From an uncultured bacterium (GTDB taxonomy: Bacteria; Bacillota; Bacilli; Lactobacillales; Lactobacillaceae), in NCBI GenBank assembly GCA_905214235.1, contig CAJMLF010000024.1, forward strand, positions 1 through 28,530: a DNA stretch of 28,530 nt, written 5' to 3'. Below the pieces are notes generated by a model. It did no database searches. It was not told where the DNA came from and worked only from the letters and a program-made list of their open reading frames with translations. Both the position numbers and the translations under genes were made by a program. The number at the start of each line of letters is the position of its first letter. Position 1 is the stretch's first letter. Shown in pieces: positions 7,870 through 15,689 of the stretch.

Positions 7870-7937
7870 GTTTCCCTTTATACCAAGGATTGTACCATAT
7901 TTTCTCCTCCACTAATTGTTAACTGATCAACTTAATC

Positions 7938-7957
7938 AGCGAAAGCGCTTTTATAAT
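7938..7957 (+). promoter_or_regulatory. cre-like / LacI-family site overlapping the -10 of the glycosidase promoter
   Basis: CGAAAGCGCTTTTA at 7940-7953 matches the CcpA cre consensus TGWAARCGYTWNCW at all but two positions. It runs into TATAAT at 7952-7957, the probable -10 of the glycosidase gene. A repressor here would block RNA polymerase directly. The -35 is not clear. It may be bound by CcpA, by the divergent LacI protein, or by both. Confidence 0.5.
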
Positions 7958-7988
7958 AAAGCTAACGAATAACGAGGAGGGCATGATG

Positions 7989-9611
7989 ATGAATGAACAA
8001 TTTTTCCTTCAGACACCGCAATTGGTGACGGTGGTTAATGACAACGGCCGGACAAGTAAACAGTGGCAGGGACAACAAACCACGGTGGCCGAAACAAAGG
8101 TGACCTATGATTTGACAGCCCAGGGCGTGGCGGTCAAGATCAGTTCGGCTGTACCAGTTAGCTTTGTAAGGTTGCGTTGGGAACACCACTTTGATTCCCG
8201 GGCACAATTTTTGGCTGATGAAGTTGAGCGGGGCTATGGGACAATGGGCTGGCAGAAGTTAACGCCGAACCGAATCATGCCCTGGTACTTCATGGAAAAT
8301 CATGGGGACACAACCACTGGCTACGGAGTAATGACCCAACCGAACGCCTTCTGTTTTTGGCAAGCCGACCCAGCTGGAATCACTCTGATCATGGATGTCC
8401 GAAACGGGGGAAGCAGTGTTGAGCTTGGTGACCGTCAGTTGACGTTGGCTACAGTGGTCAGTGAAAAGTATGCGCACGTGACTTCCTTTGTGGCCACCCA
8501 GCGTTTCTGCCACCTGATGAGTCCCCACCCGGTACTGCCTAAGGAGCCGGTTTACGGGAGCAATAACTGGTACTATGCCTATGGACGCAGTTCGGCAAAG
8601 GAGATTGTTAGCGATACTGCCTACCTGAAGGGCCTGACCGCCGGGATTGCCAACCGGCCCTTCATGGTGATCGACGACGGCTGGCAGGTCGACCACGTTA
8701 TCGATGGCTACAACGGGGGACCATGGCGGGCTGGCAACGCGGCCTTTCCCGACATGGGGGCTTTGGCGCAGGAAATTGTTGACCAGGACGTGAAGCCGGG
8801 AATCTGGTTCCGCCCCCTGCTCGACCACCGTGAAGAAATTCCAGATAGCTGGCGCAACCCCTTGAATGGCGCCCTAGACCCAACTGTGCCGGCAGTCTTG
8901 GACCGGGTCAAGGGTGACGTTGCCCAGCTCTGCAAGTGGGGGTACCAGCTAATTAAGCATGACTTTACGACCTTCGACCTCTTTGGTCGCTGGGGCTTTC
9001 AGATGCGGCCCTTTGTGACCACAGATGGTTGGCACTTCTTTAACAGGACACTAACCAATGCGGAAGTTGTTAAACAGCTTTACCAGGCTATCTACTCAAC
9101 AGCTGCTCATTACCACACCCTCATTCTGGGCTGCAACACGGTTGGTCACCTCGGTGCCGGCCTGATGCAGTTAGCCCGGATAGGGGACGATACCAGTGGT
9201 AAAGTCTGGGAGCGAACCCGGCAAATTGGGATCAACTCACTAGCCTTCCGGTTACCCCAGGATCAGGCATTCTTTAGCATTGATGCTGACTGCGTTGGAA
9301 TTACCGAACAGATTGACTGGCACTACAACCGGCAGTGGGCCCAGCTAGTGGCCGAGTCGGGAACGGTCCTGTTCATCTCCGCTGTTCCGGGAATCCTTAC
9401 CGCAGATCAGCGCCAAGAACTCCACGAAAGCCTTGTCCTGGCTGCCCAACAAACCAGTCACTTTACGCCCCAGGATTGGCAGTTAATCGACTGTCCGGCT
9501 GAGTGGGTGAGCGGCAACCAGGTCCGCCACTACGACTGGTATGAACCAGCAGGGATCCAATTCTGTAATGATACACCCCGGTCGATACCGTTCTATTCGA
9601 TTGCACACTAG
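7989..9611 (+). CDS. Clan GH-D glycoside hydrolase (alpha-galactosidase-like, GH36/GH27 type)
   Basis: This is a cytosolic protein of about 540 residues without a signal peptide. NNWYYAYG (~192-199) and FMVIDDGWQ (~225-233) are followed by the barrel strand YQLIKHDFTTFD (~319-330), whose Asp in KHDF is the likely nucleophile, and by LARIGDDTSG (~396-405), with the likely acid/base Asp. This is the clan GH-D arrangement for alpha-galactosidases. It is shorter than classical lactobacillar GH36 MelA (about 730 residues) and the match is family-level, so substrate specificity is open. Three consecutive ATGs occur (7983, 7986, 7989); GAGGAGG at 7974-7980 best fits 7989. The LacI repressor is divergent, no sugar transporter gene is adjacent, and a terminator follows. 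Confidence 0.75.
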   Translation: MNEQFFLQTPQLVTVVNDNGRTSKQWQGQQTTVAETKVTYDLTAQGVAVKISSAVPVSFVRLRWEHHFDSRAQFLADEVERGYGTMGWQKLTPNRIMPWYFMENHGDTTTGYGVMTQPNAFCFWQADPAGITLIMDVRNGGSSVELGDRQLTLATVVSEKYAHVTSFVATQRFCHLMSPHPVLPKEPVYGSNNWYYAYGRSSAKEIVSDTAYLKGLTAGIANRPFMVIDDGWQVDHVIDGYNGGPWRAGNAAFPDMGALAQEIVDQDVKPGIWFRPLLDHREEIPDSWRNPLNGALDPTVPAVLDRVKGDVAQLCKWGYQLIKHDFTTFDLFGRWGFQMRPFVTTDGWHFFNRTLTNAEVVKQLYQAIYSTAAHYHTLILGCNTVGHLGAGLMQLARIGDDTSGKVWERTRQIGINSLAFRLPQDQAFFSIDADCVGITEQIDWHYNRQWAQLVAESGTVLFISAVPGILTADQRQELHESLVLAAQQTSHFTPQDWQLIDCPAEWVSGNQVRHYDWYEPAGIQFCNDTPRSIPFYSIAH

Positions 9612-9616
9612 ACAGG

Positions 9617-9655
9617 AAAGAGGCTGAGAGAAAGTTGTTCTCTCCCAGCCTCTTT
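9617..9655. terminator. Bidirectional intrinsic terminator
   Basis: The arms AAAGAGGCTGAGAGAA (9617-9632) and TTCTCTCCCAGCCTCTTT (9638-9655) pair with a small internal bulge and are flanked by A and T tracts. It lies between the convergent glycosidase and ttdB genes. Confidence 0.85.
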
Positions 9656-9680
9656 ATGAAATGTTGACAGTAAGTTTTAA

Positions 9681-10292
9681 TTATTGGATAAATTGAACCT
9701 GTTCGCTGATCTTCTTAATTTGTTCTTCCTTACGCTTGTTGAATTCGGCCTTCTTAGCGTCGAAGAAGTTGTCACCATTGGTATCAATCGTTACAACCAG
9801 TGGGCCAAAGTCCTTGACCTTGCATACCCAGAGGGTTTCTGGCATCCCCAGGTCGGTCCATTGGGCGTCAACGATCTTTTCCACGTGCTTGGCAGCGTAA
9901 ACGGCGTTCCCGGCAGGGTAGACTAATTGCAGGGCCTTGTCATTCTTGCAGGCCCGGGCCGTACCAGGACCCATGCTACCCTTACCAATGATCAGGCGGA
10001 CACCAGTTTTGTGGACGAATTCTTCTTCAAACATTTCCATCCGCATACTGGTGGTTGGGCCAACGGCAACCATCTTGTACTTGTTGTCTGTCAGGTACTT
10101 AATGATTGGACCGGCGTGAAGGATAGCCTTGTCCTTAATATCAACGGGCAGCTTGAGCCCTTCCTTGACAACCCGGCGGTGGGCGTCGTCACGTGCGGTT
10201 ACCATGGTCCCGGTCAGGTAAACGATGTCCCCAATCCGGATGTCCTTGATGTCGTCAGCGGAAATTGGTGTAGTCAAATGATAAGTCTTCAT
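9681..10292 (-). CDS. ttdB: L(+)-tartrate dehydratase beta subunit (or two-subunit class I fumarase beta)
   Basis: This 203-residue protein is close to E. coli TtdB in length (201). It shows IRIGDIVYLTGTMVTARD near the N-terminus, then ILHAGPIIK, VAVGPTTSMRMEMFEEEF, IGKGSMGP, VYPAGNAVYAAKHVE and LGMPETLWVCKVKDFGPL, the standard beta-domain blocks of the Fe-S hydro-lyase family. It partners TtdA to dehydrate L(+)-tartrate to oxaloacetate, or to interconvert malate and fumarate. The frame opens at a TTG (10304), but that codon abuts the AGGGGG motif at 10305-10310. ATG 10292, one base after the ttdA stop, is a better start. The TARDDAHRR segment lacks the cysteines that E. coli TtdB has there. 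Substrate assignment by sequence alone is uncertain. Confidence 0.87.
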   Translation of the reverse strand: MKTYHLTTPISADDIKDIRIGDIVYLTGTMVTARDDAHRRVVKEGLKLPVDIKDKAILHAGPIIKYLTDNKYKMVAVGPTTSMRMEMFEEEFVHKTGVRLIIGKGSMGPGTARACKNDKALQLVYPAGNAVYAAKHVEKIVDAQWTDLGMPETLWVCKVKDFGPLVVTIDTNGDNFFDAKKAEFNKRKEEQIKKISEQVQFIQ

Positions 10293-10293
10293 T

Positions 10294-11214
10294 TTATAAT
10301 TCAACCCCCTTGTTCATTGGTAATTCGTAGTTAAGATCTTGGTCGAGCTTGATCAGGCCCCGACGGTGAGACCAGCAACCGGTGCTGACCCCAACCCCGA
10401 TAACTGATGGGTGCCGGGCGGTGTTAATGATGTTAACCCCCATGACGGACTTCTTACCACCAAATCCTTGAGGGCCAAGGCCAATTGCGTTGATCCCGTC
10501 TTCAAGGAGGTGCTCCATCTTAGCAGCCCGCTTGTTTGGGTTATAGGAGTCAACCCGCCGCAGCAGGGCGAGCTTGGAGTTCATTGCCGCGGTTTCAACG
10601 GAGGTCGCAATCCCAACACCGACGAGGAGTGGTGGGCAGGCGTTAACACCGTACGTGGTCATCCGGTCCATGACGAAGCGGGTAACCCCTTCGTAACCTT
10701 CACCGGGCATTAAGACCTTGGCCACACCTGGCAGGGTACAGCCACCACCGGCCATGTAAGGGTAAATCTCAATGTCGGAGCTGTGCGGCATCAGTTGGGT
10801 AAAGATTCCTGGAATACCGTCACCAATGTTAATGTTGGTGTTGTATTCGTCGAAGGTTTGGACCGCGTTGGTCCGCAGTGGGGCAATTTGGGTAGCCCGG
10901 TAGGTAGCGTCAACGAGGATTTCGTTCAGTTCGTCGATCAATGGGAACTTGGTCCCAACCTTAACGAAGAATTGCAATGTCCCGGTATCTTGACAGCTTG
11001 GCACGTCGGCTTCAGCGGCTAAGCGCTGGTTTTCCATCATTGTGTCGTAAACTAACTTTTGCAGGGGGTCAACTTCAATTTTAGAGAATTCAACTAACTT
11101 CTTAGAAACGTCGTCTGGTAAACGGTGACTAAAAATATCAAGGTATTTGACTAATAGGTCGCGCAGTTTAGCACCCTTAGTACTAAGGGTTGGTTCAGTA
11201 TAGTCGTACTTCAT
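10294..11214 (-). CDS. ttdA: L(+)-tartrate dehydratase alpha subunit (or two-subunit class I fumarase alpha)
   Basis: This 306-residue protein is near E. coli TtdA in length (303) and keeps its blocks: SHRLPDDV, CQDTGT, YMAGGGCTLPG, KVLMPGEGYEGV, VNACPPLLVGVGIATSVETA and VSTGCWSHRRG. Cys74, Cys193 and Cys280 are the probable [4Fe-4S] ligands, and Cys159 in GGGCT is also conserved in TtdA. It acts with TtdB as an oxygen-sensitive cytosolic hydro-lyase on tartrate, or possibly on malate/fumarate. In a citrate-fermenting heterofermenter, a malate-to-fumarate role would link oxaloacetate from citrate lyase to succinate; this is inference. AAAGGAGG lies about 10 bases before the ATG. The promoter region holds TAATAAT about 25 bases before that site. 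The AraC and LysR regulators upstream are candidates for its control. Confidence 0.88.
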   Translation of the reverse strand: MKYDYTEPTLSTKGAKLRDLLVKYLDIFSHRLPDDVSKKLVEFSKIEVDPLQKLVYDTMMENQRLAAEADVPSCQDTGTLQFFVKVGTKFPLIDELNEILVDATYRATQIAPLRTNAVQTFDEYNTNINIGDGIPGIFTQLMPHSSDIEIYPYMAGGGCTLPGVAKVLMPGEGYEGVTRFVMDRMTTYGVNACPPLLVGVGIATSVETAAMNSKLALLRRVDSYNPNKRAAKMEHLLEDGINAIGLGPQGFGGKKSVMGVNIINTARHPSVIGVGVSTGCWSHRRGLIKLDQDLNYELPMNKGVEL

Positions 11215-11352
11215 CGGATCATTCCTCCTTTAGATTCTGTAATTATTATGTGAGTTAAAACGCAAACTTTCTATGTCATTTTTAATCACTTTTTTGCGAA
11301 AAAGGGGCTGCTCGCAACTGTTGGAATTATCATTAGTATTCCTCTCAAATAT

Positions 11353-11401
11353 AAAAAAAGGCTGTCAAGATTGGCCTAGTGGTCGTCATGACAGTCGTTT
11401 T
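11353..11401 (-). terminator. Intrinsic terminator after the AraC-family gene
   Basis: GGCTGTCA (11360-11367) pairs with TGACAGTC (11389-11396) with one G-U pair. On the minus strand the stem is followed by seven T (the A run at 11353-11359). It separates the AraC gene from ttdAB. The remaining 11215-11352 should carry the ttdAB promoter. Confidence 0.75.
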
Positions 11402-11442
11402 AATTTATAAATTGCGATGGAGAATGTTAAATTGTTGGTATC

Positions 11443-12441
11443 CTAATTCTTATCATCGAGCAGTTTAACAAGTTCTTTCTTGAGCAAGCGGTAACGGAGG
11501 CCATCCTTCTTATAGACGCAGTTTTGACAGTCGTTTGCGAGGAGCTGGGCCTCATCTTGGGGGTGGCAGAAGCCCTTAAGACACTGGCGGGCACTCGCTA
11601 GTTGCTGGTGACTGATTTCCTGTTGGAAGTGGGCATCCACGGCAGTTACCTGGGGCGAATACTTCTCCTGATAGGCGGACGGGGTGATCCCAAAGTGTTT
11701 TTTAAAGGCCAGGTTGAAGGACTTGACCTCGGTGAAGCCATTATTTAAGGCAACCGTACTGATCTTTTCGTGAAGGTGGTTAAGTTCGCTGGAAGCGTGC
11801 TGGAGCCGTTCCCGGGTCAAGAACTCGTAGAAGCCGATCCCGAAGTGCTGCTTGAACAGCTTTGAGAAGTAGGGTTTCGAGTACCCGTACTTTTTCGCCA
11901 GCATGTCCAGGCTGAGCGGGCGTTGGTAGTCCTTTTGAATGTCCTTGGCCACCTGGGCAAAGTAAACGTTACGTTGCTTGGGCGCCTGGGCGCGGTCCGT
12001 AGGGGTAAAGAAGTTCTCGTACAGTAAGCTGGTCAGGCGGAAACAGGCACTATTTTTTTCAAAGGGGTTCTTTGCAAAGTAGAGCTGGCCAACCGCCTGG
12101 CGCAGGGCCGGGTAGCTGTGGTGGTGGCGGTTAAGGGCACTGTTTAAGTTGAATTTTCCGGTGTTCAGTTGAATCCCTTGTTCTTGAAAGAAGGCGGGCT
12201 GGATATGGGTCCGGATGGCTAAGGTGTTGGGGTGGGCAGCCAGAGTAGCGTGGCCCTGGTTGGCGTTGATGAGGATCATGTCAGCGGGGGCGAGCTGGTA
12301 CTGGTGGCCGTCAACATTGACAATTACCTGCCCCTGAATCACCAGTAGTAGCTCGATTGCGGGGTGCCAGTTGTAGTGGTAGTTACCAATGGCGTAAATA
12401 AGTTGGTCAAAATAAGAACTGATTGCTTTTGAAAGACCCAT
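11443..12441 (-). CDS. AraC-family transcriptional regulator with cysteine-bearing C-terminal extension
   Basis: The N-terminus is a cupin-type sensing domain (WHPAIELLLVIQGQVIVNVDGH, then LAPADMILINANQGHA). A two-HTH AraC domain lies around residues 165-265 (PLSLDMLAKKYGYSKPYFSK for the first helix pair; ISTVALNNGFTEVKSFNLAFKKHFGITPSAYQ for the second). A tail of about 70 residues follows, with LASARQCLKGFC and NDCQNCVYKK, four cysteines including a CxxC, which is not part of the normal AraC domain. It might bind metal or sense redox state; this is inference. GTG 12447 is an alternative start, but ATG 12441 is 10 bases from GGAGGAG. It lies directly upstream of ttdAB on the same strand, so it is a likely regulator of that operon. 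Confidence 0.87.
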   Translation of the reverse strand: MGLSKAISSYFDQLIYAIGNYHYNWHPAIELLLVIQGQVIVNVDGHQYQLAPADMILINANQGHATLAAHPNTLAIRTHIQPAFFQEQGIQLNTGKFNLNSALNRHHHSYPALRQAVGQLYFAKNPFEKNSACFRLTSLLYENFFTPTDRAQAPKQRNVYFAQVAKDIQKDYQRPLSLDMLAKKYGYSKPYFSKLFKQHFGIGFYEFLTRERLQHASSELNHLHEKISTVALNNGFTEVKSFNLAFKKHFGITPSAYQEKYSPQVTAVDAHFQQEISHQQLASARQCLKGFCHPQDEAQLLANDCQNCVYKKDGLRYRLLKKELVKLLDDKN

Positions 12442-12566
12442 GAGCACTTCTCCTCCTTTATTACCTTACCTATTATTATATAGCGAATCGTGTCGCTTCG
12501 TCTTATCATAAGCTTTTCCTTTTTGGTGGTTTTAGCGTAGTATTTAACTTAAAGGGGATGAGAACC

Positions 12567-13445
12567 ATGAATACACGTGACCTCCAATATTTTGTGGCCC
12601 TGGTTAAATACAAGAATTACACCCAGGTAGCAAAGCACTTTAAGGTGTCACAACCGACGATCACCCAGTCGATCCAACGGCTGGAGCGTGAATTTAACAC
12701 GAAACTTATTCGCAAAGACAAAGTCCACCGGGATGAGATGGTCACCCGGAGTGGGATGATGCTGTTTGAAAACGCCAAGGTAATCAATAAGAAGATTTCG
12801 TTAATGCACCAGGAAATCAGCCGGGCTAACCAGCGGCAGATCCGCTTCGGCCTCCCACCCATTATTGGTAAGATGTACATCTCAAAGATCGTCCAGCAGA
12901 CTCCGGAAAACGTCATGCAGCGGTTGAAGATTGTGTCGGTCGGGTCTCACGAACTGCTGAACCGCTTGCAGGAGGGAAAGATTGATATTGCTATTTTGGG
13001 GTCCAATCACCTAATTAACCAGCCCGGAATCTTCGCCAGCCTGATCACGACTAGGCCCTATAACATCATTGTCAGTGACCAGAACCCCCTCGCTAAGCGT
13101 AAGGCGGTCTTTTTCAAGGAGCTGGCCAATGAGTACTTCATTAATTATGACCAGCAGTACGTCCACCACGCCGCTTTACAAGCGTATTGCGCATATGCGG
13201 GGATCAATCCCCAGATGGGTGACTACCGGGTTCCTGATATCTCCTGGGTAAAAGAACTTGTCCGCCAGGATCTCGGAATCAGCCTGATGGCCAAGGATGC
13301 CTTGCAAAACGAACCCGGGATTGTCTCCATTGCCATTAAGGACCCTCTTCCGGAAAAATTCACAATCTCGGTTGCCACCCGTGAGGGCTATGTTTTGACC
13401 CCCGACGAGGCCGCTTTTGTAGAGGAATTAAAGGGGATCAAGTGA
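12567..13445 (+). CDS. LysR-family transcriptional regulator (MleR-like)
   Basis: This 292-residue LysR regulator has an N-terminal winged HTH at about residues 1-60 (TRDLQYFVALVKYKNYTQVA, then FKVSQPTITQSIQRLERE) and a type 2 periplasmic-binding fold from about residue 90, with IRFGLPPIIG, LQEGKIDIAILG and LVRQDLGISLMAKDAL. The opening MNTRDLQYF resembles MleR, the LAB activator of malolactic genes, so an organic-acid inducer is plausible. In E. coli the ttd operon is also governed by a LysR protein (TtdR). ATG 12558 abuts AAAGGGG (12551-12557), so ATG 12567, nine bases downstream, is preferred. It is divergent from the AraC gene with a shared region of about 125 bases, and the ThrE gene follows on the same strand. 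Confidence 0.87.
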   Translation: MNTRDLQYFVALVKYKNYTQVAKHFKVSQPTITQSIQRLEREFNTKLIRKDKVHRDEMVTRSGMMLFENAKVINKKISLMHQEISRANQRQIRFGLPPIIGKMYISKIVQQTPENVMQRLKIVSVGSHELLNRLQEGKIDIAILGSNHLINQPGIFASLITTRPYNIIVSDQNPLAKRKAVFFKELANEYFINYDQQYVHHAALQAYCAYAGINPQMGDYRVPDISWVKELVRQDLGISLMAKDALQNEPGIVSIAIKDPLPEKFTISVATREGYVLTPDEAAFVEELKGIK

Positions 13446-13535
13446 TTTTCTAAGCAATGTTGACAAGGGACGTATAATGGTAATTGTGAAATTGGATTAA
13501 CATTATTACGTGACATTAAGCGGAGGAAAATTGTA

Positions 13536-14903
13536 ATGAGTAATGACGACGAATTGCTGTCAGGCAAGTTTCAGCCGACACCTCATCTATCGAATAAACA
13601 CCACATGGCCATTCCGTGGCACGACTTCTTTACGAACGATAATTTTACACCGGCCAGTGAAGCAAATCTGATCGAACGGGCAGCCATTGTGGGCCGGATT
13701 GGTTTGATGATGCTCTCTTACGGAACCGGGGCATGGCGAGTTCGTGACTCGATGAACATTGTCGCCCGGAAGTTAAAGATGACCTGTTCAGTTGATATTG
13801 GTCTGGTTTCCCTCGAATACACCTGCATGGATGCCCACCACAGTTACACGCAGGCCCTGTCGCTGCCGACAACCGGGGTCAACACGACGAAACTCTCCCA
13901 CATGGAACAGTTTATCCGGGACTTCGATGCGCACGGGGATTCGATGACGATTGGGGATATCCATGCCCGCCTGGAAAACATCGCCCATTCCAAGGGTAAT
14001 TATGCACCGTGGCAGGTCGGCTTGGCAGCGGCCCTCGCCTGCAGCGCCTTCGTTTTCCTCCTCGGTGGGGGACCAGTCGAGATGGTCTGCAGCTTCATTG
14101 GTGCGGGGCTAGGTAACTATGTCCGGCGGAAGATGAGTGATCGTCACATTACTTTGTTTGCGGGAATTGGGGTCGCGGTGGCGGTCGCCTGCCTGTCCTA
14201 CCTGCTTTCGCTAACCATCCTACAGATGGGCTTTGACGTTAGCTCCCGCCACGAAGCAGGTTACATCGGGGCAATGCTCTTTGTCATCCCCGGCTTCCCA
14301 TTCATCACTAGTGGCCTGGACCTTTCTAAGCTGGACATGCGGTCGGGACTTGAACGGTTGGCCTATGCGGCCTTGATTGTGGTCGTGGCCACCGTGGTCG
14401 GTTGGGTAGTCGCCATGGCGGTAAACCTGCGTCCCGAGAACTTCCCGACAATTGCCTTATCACCGCTGGCCTACATGCTCTTGCGCCTGCCAGCTAGTTT
14501 TTGCGGTGTCTTTGGCTTCTCAATCATGTTTAACAGTACCCCGAAGATGGCGGCACTGGCTGGCCTGATTGGGGCGGTGGCCAACACCACCCGCTTGGAA
14601 CTAGTCGACTTGACCGTCATCCCGGCAGGGGCGGCCGCCTTCATTGGTGCCGTAATTGCCGGACTACTTGCCTGGGTGGTTAAGAAGAAGGTTCGCTACC
14701 CACAAATTTCCATCACGGTGCCATCGATCGTTATCATGGTCCCGGGGCTGTACATGTACCGGGCAATGTATAACATCGGTTTAACTTCCATCAGTGTGGG
14801 GGCTTTGTGGTTCAGTAAGGCCCTGATGATCATCATCTTCTTGCCCCTCGGTCTGATTACGGCCCGGATTCTTACCGACGTTAAATGGCGCCATAATGGA
14901 TAG
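13536..14903 (+). CDS. ThrE-family threonine/serine exporter
   Basis: This 455-residue integral membrane protein combines both ThrE domains in one chain. A soluble N-terminal domain (~35-160) contains ERAAIVGRIGLMMLSYGTGAWRV and CSVDIGLVSLEYTC, typical of PF06738-type proteins. Then come about ten hydrophobic segments, the first five at about 165-290 with FVIPGFPFITSGLDLSKLD, the second five at about 300-450 with the PF12821-like repeat ending IMVPGLYMYRAMYN. Known members export threonine and serine by proton antiport; related lactobacillar proteins are mostly untested. GGAGG at 13522-13526 is nine bases before the ATG. TATAAT at 13473-13478 is a possible -10. The UDG gene follows after nine bases, so the two are probably co-transcribed. 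Confidence 0.88.
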   Translation: MSNDDELLSGKFQPTPHLSNKHHMAIPWHDFFTNDNFTPASEANLIERAAIVGRIGLMMLSYGTGAWRVRDSMNIVARKLKMTCSVDIGLVSLEYTCMDAHHSYTQALSLPTTGVNTTKLSHMEQFIRDFDAHGDSMTIGDIHARLENIAHSKGNYAPWQVGLAAALACSAFVFLLGGGPVEMVCSFIGAGLGNYVRRKMSDRHITLFAGIGVAVAVACLSYLLSLTILQMGFDVSSRHEAGYIGAMLFVIPGFPFITSGLDLSKLDMRSGLERLAYAALIVVVATVVGWVVAMAVNLRPENFPTIALSPLAYMLLRLPASFCGVFGFSIMFNSTPKMAALAGLIGAVANTTRLELVDLTVIPAGAAAFIGAVIAGLLAWVVKKKVRYPQISITVPSIVIMVPGLYMYRAMYNIGLTSISVGALWFSKALMIIIFLPLGLITARILTDVKWRHNG

Positions 14904-14912
14904 GGTGGTCTG

Positions 14913-15560
14913 ATGATAATTAAGTACCCACCAGAATTATTAGATGAGGTGAACGGGCGGACGGCTGACCGGAAGCTCACCGGCTTTACACCGGGGCAGG
15001 GACCAATGTACCCGGACCTGATGCTCGTCGGTGAGGCCCCTGGTCGCCATGAGGAACAGGTTAACATTCCGTTCTCCGGCGCCTCGGGACAGGAGCTGAT
15101 GCGTTTCTTAGCCTCAATCGGCTACTCACGTGCGAACACCTACATCACCAGTGTTGTCCGTCGCCGGCCGTATTCAATCAAGCGGGTCCGGGATAAAAAG
15201 ACCGGTAAGGTGGTGGAGAAAACGCCCAATCGGACGCCGACTAAATCAGAAGTATTGGCCTTTGCACCGCTGTTTGACTGGGAACTGGCGACGGTCCAGC
15301 CGCGGATCATCGTACCGCTCGGTAACACCGCCCTGCAACGCTTGCTGGGCCCGCACGCAAATATTGGCGACCTCCATGGGCAGAAAATTGTCCAACCCAT
15401 TCAGCAGGCCACTCCGGATCACACGGGCTACCAGTGGACGAAGAAAAAGTACCTGCTTGTTCCGATGTACCATCCCGCCGCGGTCCTGTATGCCCGGCGG
15501 CTGATGCCCACGGTAGAGGAAGACTGGCAAAAGTTAGGAAAGATTATTAAAAGCAACTGA
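14913..15560 (+). CDS. Uracil-DNA glycosylase superfamily protein (family 4-like, without cluster cysteines)
   Basis: This 215-residue protein has the UDG superfamily motifs GEAPGRHE (40-47), which contains the water-activating region, PFSGASGQELMRFL, PLGNTALQRLLG (135-146) and MYHPAA (185-190), which carries the catalytic His. The spacing is that of family 4/5 enzymes. Those normally hold a [4Fe-4S] cluster on four cysteines, but this protein contains no cysteine at all. The usual cysteine position in the NVVKCRP-like segment reads SVVRRRPYS here, and an extra basic stretch (~88-106) follows it. It may excise uracil from DNA without a cluster, or have altered activity. It begins nine bases after the ThrE stop with AGGGTGG as ribosome binding site, and ends in a terminator. 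Confidence 0.8.
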   Translation: MIIKYPPELLDEVNGRTADRKLTGFTPGQGPMYPDLMLVGEAPGRHEEQVNIPFSGASGQELMRFLASIGYSRANTYITSVVRRRPYSIKRVRDKKTGKVVEKTPNRTPTKSEVLAFAPLFDWELATVQPRIIVPLGNTALQRLLGPHANIGDLHGQKIVQPIQQATPDHTGYQWTKKKYLLVPMYHPAAVLYARRLMPTVEEDWQKLGKIIKSN

Positions 15561-15586
15561 TCACACTTGGTGGTCGGTTGCTTTTT
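15549..15586 (+). terminator. Intrinsic terminator overlapping the UDG stop
   Basis: AAAAGCAAC (15549-15557) pairs with GTTGCTTTT (15577-15585) and the hairpin runs into TTTTT. The stem begins in the last codons of the UDG gene. It ends the thrE-like/UDG transcript. Confidence 0.85.
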
Positions 15587-15592
15587 GAGTGG

Positions 15593-15622
15593 TTGTCAAA
15601 GAGTGATGGACGGTGTTATAAT
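15593..15622 (+). promoter_or_regulatory. Sigma-A promoter for the glutamine amidotransferase gene
   Basis: TTGTCA at 15593-15598 and TATAAT at 15617-15622 are separated by 18 bases. The leader that follows contains a hairpin (TAGGT-TTTGC at 15633-15643 with GCGAA-ACCTA at 15646-15655) before the GGAAAGGA ribosome binding site. Confidence 0.75.
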
Positions 15623-15689
15623 GCGCCTATCTTAGGTATTTGCAGGCGAAACCTACACCCAACTTTGCCGTCGATGGAAAGGAAAACAG

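Noticed and set aside
10293..10304. ttdB start at TTG 10304
   Set aside because: It abuts the AGGGGG site and adds four residues not expected from E. coli TtdB. ATG 10292 is better placed.
9927..10334. Plus-strand 135-codon frame opposite ttdB and ttdA
   Set aside because: It is antisense to well-conserved genes, with no ribosome binding site and no recognisable protein pattern.
13460..13478. TTGACA followed by TATAAT ahead of the ThrE-family gene as a -35/-10 pair
   Set aside because: The hexamers are only seven bases apart, so they cannot form one promoter. TATAAT may be a -10 with a weak upstream -35.
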